Assembly: GCA_007124575.1 (NCBI GenBank)
Contig: SLEW01000088.1
Span: forward strand, 1-14,593
From: Bacteroidales bacterium
GTDB lineage: Bacteria > Bacteroidota > Bacteroidia > Bacteroidales > UBA7960
Direction of reading: 5' to 3'
DNA: 14,593 nucleotides
Under the pieces are notes generated by a model. That model worked only from the letters and a program-made list of their open reading frames with translations. It did not search any database and was not told where the DNA came from. This document shows positions 8,167 to 14,593 of the stretch, one piece after another (within the stretch, counting starts at the first letter, position 1; every line of letters begins with the position of its first letter). The position numbers were made by a program, and so were the translations under genes.

Positions 8167-9021
8167 TTATGGGGACACGGCGGTTTCTGCCACCTGTATG
8201 ACCTCTTCTGTTTCAGCATCATAAATGAGCGCCACGACAGCACTGTTTTCCGCAACCCACTCATCATCCCATGAGATTTGATAGTCATGTTCGAAAAGCA
8301 TGCCAGCTGTGATGTCTTCCTCATTGAGAAGATCCCCCCAGGTGCCGTTTAATCCGGTACGCAGAACATGATTATGCTCATAATCTTCAATAACTCCGGA
8401 AGGATATTCAGGATCATTGACTTTCTGAGGTTTGATAATGCCGCTTTCGGTGAGGAACACTGACAGGTAGTAATCCCGTCCGCAAGCTTCAAGTGCAGTA
8501 ACTTCAACATGAACATCGAGGCCCGAGCCATGATGGTAAGGATTTACAGCTATAGCAAAGCGGGGCTGTTCTTGCATGATGGCATGCATCGCTTCGCCCC
8601 ATGCTGACGGGCTGAGTAACATGCTGCCGTCGAAAGGGCTCCTGTTTACCATGCCCACAGGAAACTGGTTAACCTGGAAATGGCTTGCCAGTGCATCTCC
8701 CTCGCTGGTAGTAAAATCATAAATAAAAAGATCATCATCGGTATTGGCAAACCATCCCGCATGGATGGTGATGACCACCAGCTGGTCACCATAATGGGCT
8801 TTTAACTGGCTGGCTATCTTGTTTCCTTCGGGACAATTGGGGCATTGATGACCTGTAAACTCCTCAAGCAAAACCCTTTGCACCACTTCACCGTGATCAC
8901 CATTGGGCTCATGATCATCCCCGGTAGTATAGGGTGGATCGATTTTATCACAACCCGAAAACAGGGAAGTAAAACCCCACAGCAATAGGAAGAAAAATGG
9001 TATGGATTTAAAAAAACGCAT
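8167..9021 (-). CDS. Omp28-family thioredoxin-like outer-membrane lipoprotein
   Basis: Predicted 284 aa. ATG at 9021 is chosen because it starts a lipoprotein signal peptide (MRFFKSIPFF...LFSGC, acylated Cys24). It lies 11 bases after the preceding stop, with AGGA just upstream as a possible ribosome site. The protein has the Omp28 family pattern: LLEEFTGHQCPNCPEG with a CxxC pair (Cys60, Cys63), a cis-proline-type VNQFP loop (Pro121), and a C-terminal beta domain with YEHNHVLRTGLNG and EEVIQVAE. Cys180 is an additional lone cysteine. Omp28 proteins were named from a Porphyromonas gingivalis outer-membrane antigen; their exact reaction is not settled. The CxxC suggests thiol-disulfide chemistry. 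An acidic CDKID start after acylation is compatible with, but does not prove, surface display. It is last in a four-gene minus-strand cluster. Confidence 0.88.
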   Translation of the reverse strand: MRFFKSIPFFFLLLWGFTSLFSGCDKIDPPYTTGDDHEPNGDHGEVVQRVLLEEFTGHQCPNCPEGNKIASQLKAHYGDQLVVITIHAGWFANTDDDLFIYDFTTSEGDALASHFQVNQFPVGMVNRSPFDGSMLLSPSAWGEAMHAIMQEQPRFAIAVNPYHHGSGLDVHVEVTALEACGRDYYLSVFLTESGIIKPQKVNDPEYPSGVIEDYEHNHVLRTGLNGTWGDLLNEEDITAGMLFEHDYQISWDDEWVAENSAVVALIYDAETEEVIQVAETAVSP

Positions 9022-9032
9022 AATATCCTGGT

Positions 9033-10709
9033 TTAGAAACTGCTTGTTACCATTAGGGTGAATCCGTTGGAAGCCGGTACCTGCCTGCAAACACCCCCAA
9101 CACATATAATGCCTTCACGCTGTTTTCCGTACGAGATACTGAAGCGGTTCGCCCCTTTTGAAAACCCGGCACTTAAAGAATAATAATGTATCCTGAGGTC
9201 GCTGTCATTATTCCCGTAATTGTATTGATCGCTGACGGCAAAGAACCAGTTGGGTGCTATCGTGTATTCCACCATAGCCATAGCCCAGTTTTGATTATCC
9301 TGCCGGGTAGAAAGATGCTGCAACTCCCATCGCAGACTGCGGCGATCGGGAAGCCGATAAGTCATGTCGGCGATCACAATATGTGCTTTCACATCATCGC
9401 GGTCTACATATCCTTCAACCACATTCTGGTTATAGAAGATATATGCATAAGATAACAGCGCCCTGAAAGTGCGTGAGAAACGTCTACTCAACTCCACATT
9501 GAAATCCTGGAAGTATTTATCATCACCCAGCTTAAAAAAGTCAGATGTATACCCGTCGGTTCCACTTTGTCCGACAGGGATCGTATCATGAAGGGCCTCT
9601 TTAAGGATGGAGTTGGCGTGACTGAAATTGATAGTTACCGATGTTCCGTACTGTCCTCCCAGTGCAGTTCCCCGCGGAATGGAAAAATTGAGTTCACTCA
9701 TGAGACCCATCTCGCCCGTTGGCTGTGTAGCATATGGATACATGCCGCTCAGACTGTAGAGATGCTGCCGGGTGGTAGGTGGCAGGTAGTTAATTTGAAG
9801 ATCGTTACCCGTAGCATTCCGGTCCGACCGGAAACCCATATTATCTATCCGTTTGGCAGACATCAGGAAGCCAATCCCCCGGCGTGAATAAGATGCGTTC
9901 AGATGCAAGGCATGACCATCTTTATAGATGAAGTTATTGTCTGCTGATGGATCATTCACTTTATGAGCATACTCGGCAGACAGGTTCACGGGTCCGCGGC
10001 CAAAGTTCAAACGGCCTGCAAAGGCAGCAACATTTTCAGGAAGATGGTACAGAGGGTTTTGATCTCGCTGATATTTACTAACCACGCTGCCACCCAGGGT
10101 CCACCTGTTATTGCTGTCGTCGAGAGCACTGATCACTGAATTAAGCCTTATTCGCGCATCAAAGCCCCGGACGATACCCGGCCCGGTATCAAAATACAAT
10201 CGTTGCTGCCCAATAACACCCCGCAGGGTCACACCATCCGCAGGCCTGTAAACCAAGCGCATGCCATCCATGGCATTGTCCACGCCAAGATCTCGTTCCT
10301 CATAAGTACGAAAGACCAGGCCGCTGCCGAACTGCTCATAGAAGTTGCCGGCTGTGACCTCCAGGTTGTCACGAGTATAGGAGGCATACCGGTAAGGGAT
10401 GCCATTGCCCCGATACCTCGGGTCATAGCCAAGCAAGGCATTCTGGTAACTTTCAAATCGCATGCCCATGCTAAACCCGCGGTAGGAAAAGTTGATGTTG
10501 GCAAAACCATTCATGAGTATCTGCTCATCCACCTCCGGTGCACCAATAAGTGAATCAGACAGATAATATTGTGCTTCAAGCTCCATGTTGCCCCAGATAC
10601 GCAACCCGGGAAGCAGATTGTCTCCCTGTGCCAGCCGCGGCATCAGCAAAAAGACGAATATGAACAACGTGGAGTAGGCGGTAAAATTAAACTTCAGCTT
10701 GCTTTTCAT
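9033..10709 (-). CDS. DUF6029-type outer-membrane beta-barrel protein
   Basis: Predicted 558 aa with a signal peptide (~1-29, ending ...PRLAQG). The body is rich in alternating aromatic/polar strands (for example LEAQYYLSD, FSISYGKQ) and ends in phenylalanine (MVTSSF), as expected for a BAM-inserted barrel. I recognise the overall pattern as the Bacteroidota DUF6029 family; function is unknown. The only two cysteines are Cys536 and Cys541 in ICVGGVCRQVP, in the turn before the last strand. In a barrel with a periplasmic C-terminus that turn faces outside. The start ATG overlaps the stop of the thioredoxin gene (ATGA, 10706-10709), implying translational coupling. The Omp28 lipoprotein gene follows 11 bases after its stop. 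Context suggests a role with the neighbouring thiol proteins. Confidence 0.85.
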   Translation of the reverse strand: MKSKLKFNFTAYSTLFIFVFLLMPRLAQGDNLLPGLRIWGNMELEAQYYLSDSLIGAPEVDEQILMNGFANINFSYRGFSMGMRFESYQNALLGYDPRYRGNGIPYRYASYTRDNLEVTAGNFYEQFGSGLVFRTYEERDLGVDNAMDGMRLVYRPADGVTLRGVIGQQRLYFDTGPGIVRGFDARIRLNSVISALDDSNNRWTLGGSVVSKYQRDQNPLYHLPENVAAFAGRLNFGRGPVNLSAEYAHKVNDPSADNNFIYKDGHALHLNASYSRRGIGFLMSAKRIDNMGFRSDRNATGNDLQINYLPPTTRQHLYSLSGMYPYATQPTGEMGLMSELNFSIPRGTALGGQYGTSVTINFSHANSILKEALHDTIPVGQSGTDGYTSDFFKLGDDKYFQDFNVELSRRFSRTFRALLSYAYIFYNQNVVEGYVDRDDVKAHIVIADMTYRLPDRRSLRWELQHLSTRQDNQNWAMAMVEYTIAPNWFFAVSDQYNYGNNDSDLRIHYYSLSAGFSKGANRFSISYGKQREGIICVGGVCRQVPASNGFTLMVTSSF

Positions 10710-11203
10710 TCTTCAAGCAATTCAATTAACTTGTCAAACATTTCCCATTCCATGCCGTCGTAAAAGGATGTATGCTGATATACGATCTCTCCGTCACCGT
10801 TGAGAATGAAGGTGTGCGGCACGTTGTTTACACCCATGGCACGGCGAAAATCGCCGTTTTCATCGAGGTAGAACTCATAATCCCATCCCCTGCCACTTAC
10901 CATGGGCAGCACATTGGGCTGGGTCCGTGTATCATCGGTGCTTACAGCAATCAGCTTAAAACCGTAATCCTGCCATTCGTGATAGATCTCATCAATGGCA
11001 TTAAGCTCTTTCAGGCATGGCCGGCACCAGGTAGCCCAGAAACTTACAGCAAAAGGCTTGCCGTCATTGTCAAAGGTGCGGGTGTTCACCTCATCACCAT
11101 CCAGCGTAGACACGGTAAGCTCCGGGATCCCCGTATGCTGCTGAGCCATCAGGGAAAATGAAAAGATGAGAAAAAAAAGAGTAATAAGTACAGATTTTTC
11201 CAT
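10706..11203 (-). CDS. TlpA/ResA-like periplasmic thiol-disulfide oxidoreductase
   Basis: Predicted 165 aa with a cleavable signal peptide (MEKSVLITLFFLIFSFSLMA, cleavage before QQHT). The mature part is a compact thioredoxin fold. It has VSFWATWCRPC with active-site Cys60 and Cys63, an IAVSTDD strand (TlpA/AhpC-like), a FYLDENGDFRRAMGV segment, and a cis-proline loop VPHTFI (Pro129) followed by GDGEIVYQHTSF. These are the only cysteines. Members of this family reduce or shuffle disulfides of exported proteins in the periplasm and usually get electrons from a DsbD/CcdA-type membrane protein, which is not in this window. The length is normal for a minimal TlpA protein. Its stop overlaps the start of the barrel gene, so the two are almost certainly co-translated. 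Confidence 0.92.
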   Translation of the reverse strand: MEKSVLITLFFLIFSFSLMAQQHTGIPELTVSTLDGDEVNTRTFDNDGKPFAVSFWATWCRPCLKELNAIDEIYHEWQDYGFKLIAVSTDDTRTQPNVLPMVSGRGWDYEFYLDENGDFRRAMGVNNVPHTFILNGDGEIVYQHTSFYDGMEWEMFDKLIELLEE

Positions 11204-11322
11204 GTGTTTATTTATGACTTTGGTTGCTGTTATTGAAAATGTTGTATTTCAATCATGCGCTGTCCGTAAGTGCTTTGAACTGGTTGACTTTATGGCCGCG
11301 AATAAAAAAAAACAAAAACTGC
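11204..11322 (-). other. 119-base spacer within the minus-strand cluster
   Basis: Just after the stop at 11323 the minus strand has a T-rich stretch (rev. comp. of the A-run near 11302-11317), but no stem precedes it, so it is not a convincing intrinsic terminator. No TTTG/TAnnTTTG promoter pair was found on the minus strand. This favours, without proving, read-through from the upstream gene into the TlpA-like gene. Confidence 0.4.
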
Positions 11323-12795
11323 TTACCTTGAAATGGATAATTTTTGTGGCCATGTGCCATCTCCGGTCTCAATCATGATAAGATACAAACCGGTTTCAAG
11401 CGAACTTACATTAAGCTGCCACGTGTCATCCGGACCATGGCTTGTAATTACCTTCTGCTTCACCTGTCTGCCACGGAGGTCAAAAATACGAATATTTTTC
11501 ACTTCACTGGCATTCGCAACGGAGACAAACAAACGATTATCCGCAGGATTAGGATATATAAAAAGTTGATTTTCATCAGCCGGATCCTGAACAGAAGTTT
11601 CGTCACCATTATCATCATCACCATTGTCGTCGTCGCCGTTATCGTCACCACCATTATCATCATCACCGTTGTCGTCGTCCCCATCGTCAGGCACCTGGTA
11701 ACTAAGTTTGCTTACCTGATAAATCTCTTTATTCTGAAAATCCTGCACAAAAGCATGCAGCTGCACCCGGGCTGTATCAACAATGCCTTGTGCCAGGTGA
11801 TATTCTGCGCTTACGTTAAATACTTCGCCCACATTAACATTACCCATATGGTGCCCGCCTGCATCAGGCAGGAAGGCTCTCATCACATGGTAAAAACTCT
11901 GTTCACCGTTGCTTCCGGGTGGCTCATCGAAATGAACTTCATCTTCGGTAAGACTGATAAGAAGGTGCAGGTTATCATCATCGAATGAAGCATACGAAGT
12001 GGCTTCTACCTGTGCATGAATAACATCATCCTCAATATGATAAGTGCCTTCAATACTAAATGCAGCAGGTTTCTGCTTTTCCAGATCCATCAAATCCTCA
12101 TCCACGAACTCGGTAGATCCCCAAAACAGGGCGCCTATGGATGATAAAGGCGTAAAATTCACTCCATAGAAATCCCTGCGTGTATCGTTATCTCTGGGAT
12201 TATATAAATAGAGCGGGCTGTTCTCATACCCAAGCGGATGATAAAATATCAGGGAATATTTATCTGAATTGTTGTTAACCATGGCCCGGATCATTGGATT
12301 CACGATGGCACAGCTGCCACAATTCTGGCTGGAAAAGCTCTCCAGCAACACCAGCTCTCTCTCGGGCAGGTAATCATAAACACTCACCTCTATCAGCAGG
12401 GTGTCGCTGACACCTTCATTAATGGGTGCACCGTTCAATCCGCTGAACCATATTTCCAGATCATAATCGCCATCCTGTTCCGGCACCCAGTGTTCATCTG
12501 CTTCATAAAAAAAAGGGATCTGGGCATTCAGGTCAATGTCTTCAAAAAAGGTGGTATGCACTTCACCGCCACTTATTTGGTAATGCATGTAAAGAGATTC
12601 CAGCATTCCGCTGCCTATAAAGGCAAGTTCTCCATGCACGTGATATGTGGAAGAAGTCTGAGCCAGCGGACCACCATAGAAACGATCCAGCCGTATATCA
12701 TGAGTCCGGTTTCCATAGGAAATGGCTGAAATCAGCATCAGGAAAAGGAATGCTGTGGTTTGAATTTTCAAGGCATGATTGTATGTCAAAGTCAT
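11323..12795 (-). CDS. T9SS-exported Omp28-like thioredoxin-fold protein
   Basis: Predicted 490 aa. ATG at 12795 is preferred over the in-frame TTG at 12801, and the promoter at 12865-12894 gives it a short leader. Signal peptide ~1-28. Residues ~30-145 form an unassigned, possibly Ig-like beta domain. LLESFSSQNCGSC then starts an Omp28/thioredoxin-like fold with CxxC (Cys159, Cys162, the only cysteines) and a GVNFTP cis-proline-type loop (Pro216). The C-terminal half resembles the Omp28 lipoprotein in this cluster: LISLTED, FYHVMRAFLPD and EIYQVSKL parallel its FLTES, HNHVLR and EVIQVAE. An acidic DDDNG-repeat linker (370-399) leads to a T9SS type A sorting domain (~412-490, FIYPNPADN). It would be exported through the outer membrane, unlike its lipid-anchored paralogue. 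First gene of the cluster. Confidence 0.88.
   Translation of the reverse strand: MTLTYNHALKIQTTAFLFLMLISAISYGNRTHDIRLDRFYGGPLAQTSSTYHVHGELAFIGSGMLESLYMHYQISGGEVHTTFFEDIDLNAQIPFFYEADEHWVPEQDGDYDLEIWFSGLNGAPINEGVSDTLLIEVSVYDYLPERELVLLESFSSQNCGSCAIVNPMIRAMVNNNSDKYSLIFYHPLGYENSPLYLYNPRDNDTRRDFYGVNFTPLSSIGALFWGSTEFVDEDLMDLEKQKPAAFSIEGTYHIEDDVIHAQVEATSYASFDDDNLHLLISLTEDEVHFDEPPGSNGEQSFYHVMRAFLPDAGGHHMGNVNVGEVFNVSAEYHLAQGIVDTARVQLHAFVQDFQNKEIYQVSKLSYQVPDDGDDDNGDDDNGGDDNGDDDNGDDDNGDETSVQDPADENQLFIYPNPADNRLFVSVANASEVKNIRIFDLRGRQVKQKVITSHGPDDTWQLNVSSLETGLYLIMIETGDGTWPQKLSISR
11599..11688 (-). repeat. Imperfect 15-bp tandem repeat encoding an acidic DDDNG linker
   Basis: About six units encode D-D-D-N-G-like pentapeptides, one of them shortened and one extended, between the catalytic and sorting domains. 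On the plus strand, units alternate between an ATC-rich form (CCATTATCATCATCA, GAT codons) and a GTC-rich form (CCATTGTCGTCGTCG, GAC codons). This gives a rough 30-bp higher-order period. Such flexible, calcium-attracting acidic linkers are common before anchoring domains. The tract is a candidate for length variation by slippage. Confidence 0.88.
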
Positions 12796-12864
12796 AGGCA
12801 ACGTTTTTGCGTAGAATACATTCAGATTTAATCATGTAAATTTATCAATATTTTATGATTCAAG

Positions 12865-12894
12865 CAAAACTATGCTTAATTTTTGTCAGACAAA
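12865..12894 (-). promoter_or_regulatory. Strong Bacteroidota -33/-7 promoter for the thioredoxin/Omp28 cluster
   Basis: Read on the minus strand, TTTG (12894-12891) is followed after 18 bases by TAGTTTTG (12872-12865). This is an exact match to the Bacteroidota primary-sigma consensus TTTG / TAnnTTTG. Transcription should start roughly 7 bases further on, near 12857, giving a ~60-base leader to the ATG at 12795. I see no comparable match between the genes downstream, so this may drive all four. Confidence 0.72.
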
Positions 12895-12919
12895 ACAGGA
12901 TATTTTAGCAGCTGTCACT

Positions 12920-13084
12920 ATGAAAAAACACGTACTTTTCCTCTTTTGTTTACTTTTCCCTTGTTATCAGCGAACTCCCTTCCTGACAACCCGCACATGC
13001 GGGCTGTCCATATTTTTTTGTATATTCGCTTTTCCTGTATATACCATTCATTCCATTGTTTCACTCACACTCTTTATATTATGA
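12920..13084 (+). CDS. Possible small hydrophobic ORF / leader peptide (54 aa)
   Basis: ATG at 12920 opens a 54-codon frame starting MKKHVLFLFCLLFPCYQ, which looks like a signal or membrane segment. A second hydrophobic stretch follows (FFCIFAFPVYTIHS...). Its TGA (13082-13084) overlaps the ATG of the beta-helix gene as ATGA, and the terminator-like hairpin at 12985-13008 lies inside it. It could be a leader peptide, a decayed exported gene, or simply chance translation of T-rich DNA, where hydrophobic residues are expected. No homologue is recognised. Confidence 0.15.
   Translation: MKKHVLFLFCLLFPCYQRTPFLTTRTCGLSIFFCIFAFPVYTIHSIVSLTLFIL
12985..13019 (+). terminator. Terminator-like hairpin upstream of the beta-helix gene
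   Basis: Positions 12985-12994 pair with 12999-13008: a 10-bp stem with one A/C mismatch, a GC-rich CCCGC/GCGGG core and an ACAT loop. After CATA comes a run of seven T (13013-13019). This is the form of an intrinsic terminator on the plus strand, 61 bases before the ATG at 13081. No complete gene precedes it on that strand, so it may end a short transcript or act as an attenuator in the leader of the downstream gene. Confidence 0.55.
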
Positions 13085-14593
13085 AGTCACTCATTACTTT
13101 TATTACTCTTCTGGGATTATTCAGCTATCATGCGCATGCACAGTATGCCACCCCCGGTGACGGTGAGACTTATGACATGGACGACCTTGTGAGCATGAGC
13201 GGAGGCACGGTAACCGAAGATGATGGTGTATACCTGGTTCACCAGGAGCTGATCATTTCCGAAAACGACGAGCTGGAGATCACTGACGATATCACAGTAA
13301 AGATCGGAGGAGCCGTCCGGATCATTATTAAGGGCACCTTAACCGTTGACCCGCCTGAAGAGGCCGTGTTAACGGCAATTGATCCCGAAGACCGCTTCCT
13401 GGGTCTTCGTTTCGATGGAGCCACAGAAAATTCGGTGATACGTAATACGACGATAGAGTATGCAGGTGGCATCCAGCTGCTCGACACCGACATGTTGTTT
13501 GACAATTGCATTATACAGTACTTTGACATGTCCAATACCAGTGCGGCCATCAACCTTCACAACGCTCACCCGGTCATCCAGGAGTGCCTGTTCCTGGAGA
13601 ATGCCGGGGCGGCCATAGGAAGTGGTGCAAATATCCAGACCTCCCCGCATATCCTCAACAACGAGTTCATCCGCAATGGCACGGCCAACACCAACCGCCC
13701 ACAGATAAACATGGGTCCGGGTGGAGCCGACACCCTGAGAATCATCGGCAACTACATAGAAGGAGAGCATGAGATGGCCGGTGGGATCGCGGTGGCTAAC
13801 CTGATGTCGGTAGGCCATACGATTGCCCTGATTGAAGGCAATCATGTGGTCGACAACCGCTACGGGTATGCCGGAATGGGCAGCCAGATCACAAGCATTG
13901 TGCAGCACAACCATTTCATCGACAACAACATCCAGGGGCAACCCAATCTGGGTGGCAGCGGACTGAATTTCATGGGTGGCACCAGCAACACGGCCTATGT
14001 GCGCGGTAACATTATTCGGGGTAACCTCTGGGGCGTAACCATCCAGAACAATGCGCAGCCCAACCTCGGGGAAGACGCGAATGACCTGACCGGTTACAAC
14101 GTGATTGAAGACAATGAAAATACAGGAACGGTTTATGGGCTCTACAACAACACTCCGGGAGCCATTCATGCCCAGCACAATTATTGGGGCACCGATAACG
14201 AAGAAGAGGCAGCTGATTATATCGTAGACGAAGAAGATGATGCCAGTCTGGGCCCGGTGACATTCCAGCCCATCTGGGTGCCTGACAATAAGATTGAGGC
14301 CTTTGTTCTGGAAGCCGGCCTCCATGAAGGCCTGGATGAGGATGTGGAAGGTGACATCAACCACGATGCGGGCACCATTGAACTGCAGGTACCCGGTAGC
14401 GTGGATATGACCAGCCTCACTCCTGCCCTGCAAAAATCAAAGTTTGCTGTCAGCGAGCCGGCATCCGGCGAAACAGTAGACCTCTCGGAGCCAGTCGACT
14501 ATGTCGTGACAGCATTCCATGGTGAAACACAATCGTATACCGTGTCCGTCGAGGGTGAGGACCCTGAACTCTTCACCGTGATCTTTACCGTCA
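13081..14593 (+). CDS. Right-handed beta-helix surface protein with DUF5018-like domain (3' end outside window)
   Basis: The frame is open from ATG at 13081 to the window end, 504 codons without a stop, so the protein is truncated here. Signal peptide MKSLITFITLLGLFSYHAHA, cleavage before QYAT. Residues ~75-395 show parallel beta-helix rungs with regular N-x-I/F and asparagine-ladder patterns (IIGNYIEG, IEGNHVVDN, VQHNHFIDNN, VRGNIIRGN). They end with the HNYWGTDN motif near residue 366 and a G-P-V-x-F-x-P-I closing strand, typical of NosD/pectate-lyase-like helix proteins. From ~405, IEAFVLEAG through the YTVSVEGED segment resembles the Bacteroidota DUF5018 Ig-like domain. A T9SS sorting domain would be expected beyond the window. 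Beta-helix proteins of this kind often bind or cleave polysaccharides, but no catalytic residues can be assigned. It appears more GC-rich than its neighbours. Confidence 0.9.
   Translation, partial: MKSLITFITLLGLFSYHAHAQYATPGDGETYDMDDLVSMSGGTVTEDDGVYLVHQELIISENDELEITDDITVKIGGAVRIIIKGTLTVDPPEEAVLTAIDPEDRFLGLRFDGATENSVIRNTTIEYAGGIQLLDTDMLFDNCIIQYFDMSNTSAAINLHNAHPVIQECLFLENAGAAIGSGANIQTSPHILNNEFIRNGTANTNRPQINMGPGGADTLRIIGNYIEGEHEMAGGIAVANLMSVGHTIALIEGNHVVDNRYGYAGMGSQITSIVQHNHFIDNNIQGQPNLGGSGLNFMGGTSNTAYVRGNIIRGNLWGVTIQNNAQPNLGEDANDLTGYNVIEDNENTGTVYGLYNNTPGAIHAQHNYWGTDNEEEAADYIVDEEDDASLGPVTFQPIWVPDNKIEAFVLEAGLHEGLDEDVEGDINHDAGTIELQVPGSVDMTSLTPALQKSKFAVSEPASGETVDLSEPVDYVVTAFHGETQSYTVSVEGEDPELFTVIFTV

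Noticed and set aside
9022..9105. 28-codon N-terminal extension of the Omp28 lipoprotein
   Set aside because: It overlaps the 3' end of the barrel gene in another frame, and the lipoprotein signal starts exactly at 9021.
11599..11688. Repeat tract considered as a CRISPR-like or regulatory array
   Set aside because: It is in frame inside a gene, lacks spacers and is explained by the acidic peptide linker.
13369..14433. 354-codon open frame on the minus strand
   Set aside because: It lies fully opposite the beta-helix gene, which has a signal peptide, helix rungs and a DUF5018-like domain. The antisense translation shows no coherent domain.

Overview
This window looks like chromosomal DNA from a Bacteroidota bacterium, probably a marine or saline Bacteroidales/Marinilabiliales-type organism. 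That placement is inferred from protein content, not from a marker gene. Four of the five large exported proteins whose C-termini lie in the window end in type IX secretion (T9SS) C-terminal sorting domains with the YPNP-type opening. Omp28-type thioredoxin-like proteins and a DUF6029-type outer-membrane barrel are also Bacteroidota families. A near-perfect Bacteroidota -33/-7 promoter (TTTG-N18-TAnnTTTG) is present, and the exported proteins are strongly acidic. No tRNA, rRNA, CRISPR array, transposase or phage gene was seen.

Layout: (1) 1-2525, +, the 3' part of a giant modular T9SS cargo protein with carboxypeptidase-regulatory-like and InlB-like repeats. (2) A bidirectional intrinsic terminator at 2540-2578. 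(3) 5793-2632, -, a T9SS protein with an N-terminal propeller-like part, two choice-of-anchor-D-like modules and eight FG-GAP/DxDxDG repeats. (4) A divergent AT-rich promoter region, 5794-6088. (5) 6089-8128, +, a T9SS protein with seven ~55-residue propeller-like repeats, an FnIII domain and a CarboxypepD-like domain. (6) 12795-8167, -, a probable four-gene operon: T9SS-sorted Omp28-like protein, TlpA-like thioredoxin, DUF6029 outer-membrane barrel, Omp28 lipoprotein. (7) A second divergent region, 12796-13080, with a strong minus-strand promoter, and on the plus strand a short hydrophobic ORF plus a terminator-like hairpin. (8) 13081 to the window end, +, the 5' part of a right-handed beta-helix protein with a DUF5018-like domain.

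The most coherent functional unit is the minus-strand cluster 8167-12795. Three predicted thioredoxin-fold proteins with intact CxxC motifs would sit in different places: periplasm (TlpA-like), lipid-anchored in a membrane (Omp28), and T9SS-exported (Omp28-like). They are encoded with a beta-barrel whose only two cysteines are close together just before its last strand, probably in a surface loop. This suggests an envelope thiol-redox or disulfide-handling module that reaches the cell surface. The other genes encode large adhesin-like or polymer-interacting surface proteins with no recognisable catalytic domain in the part visible here.
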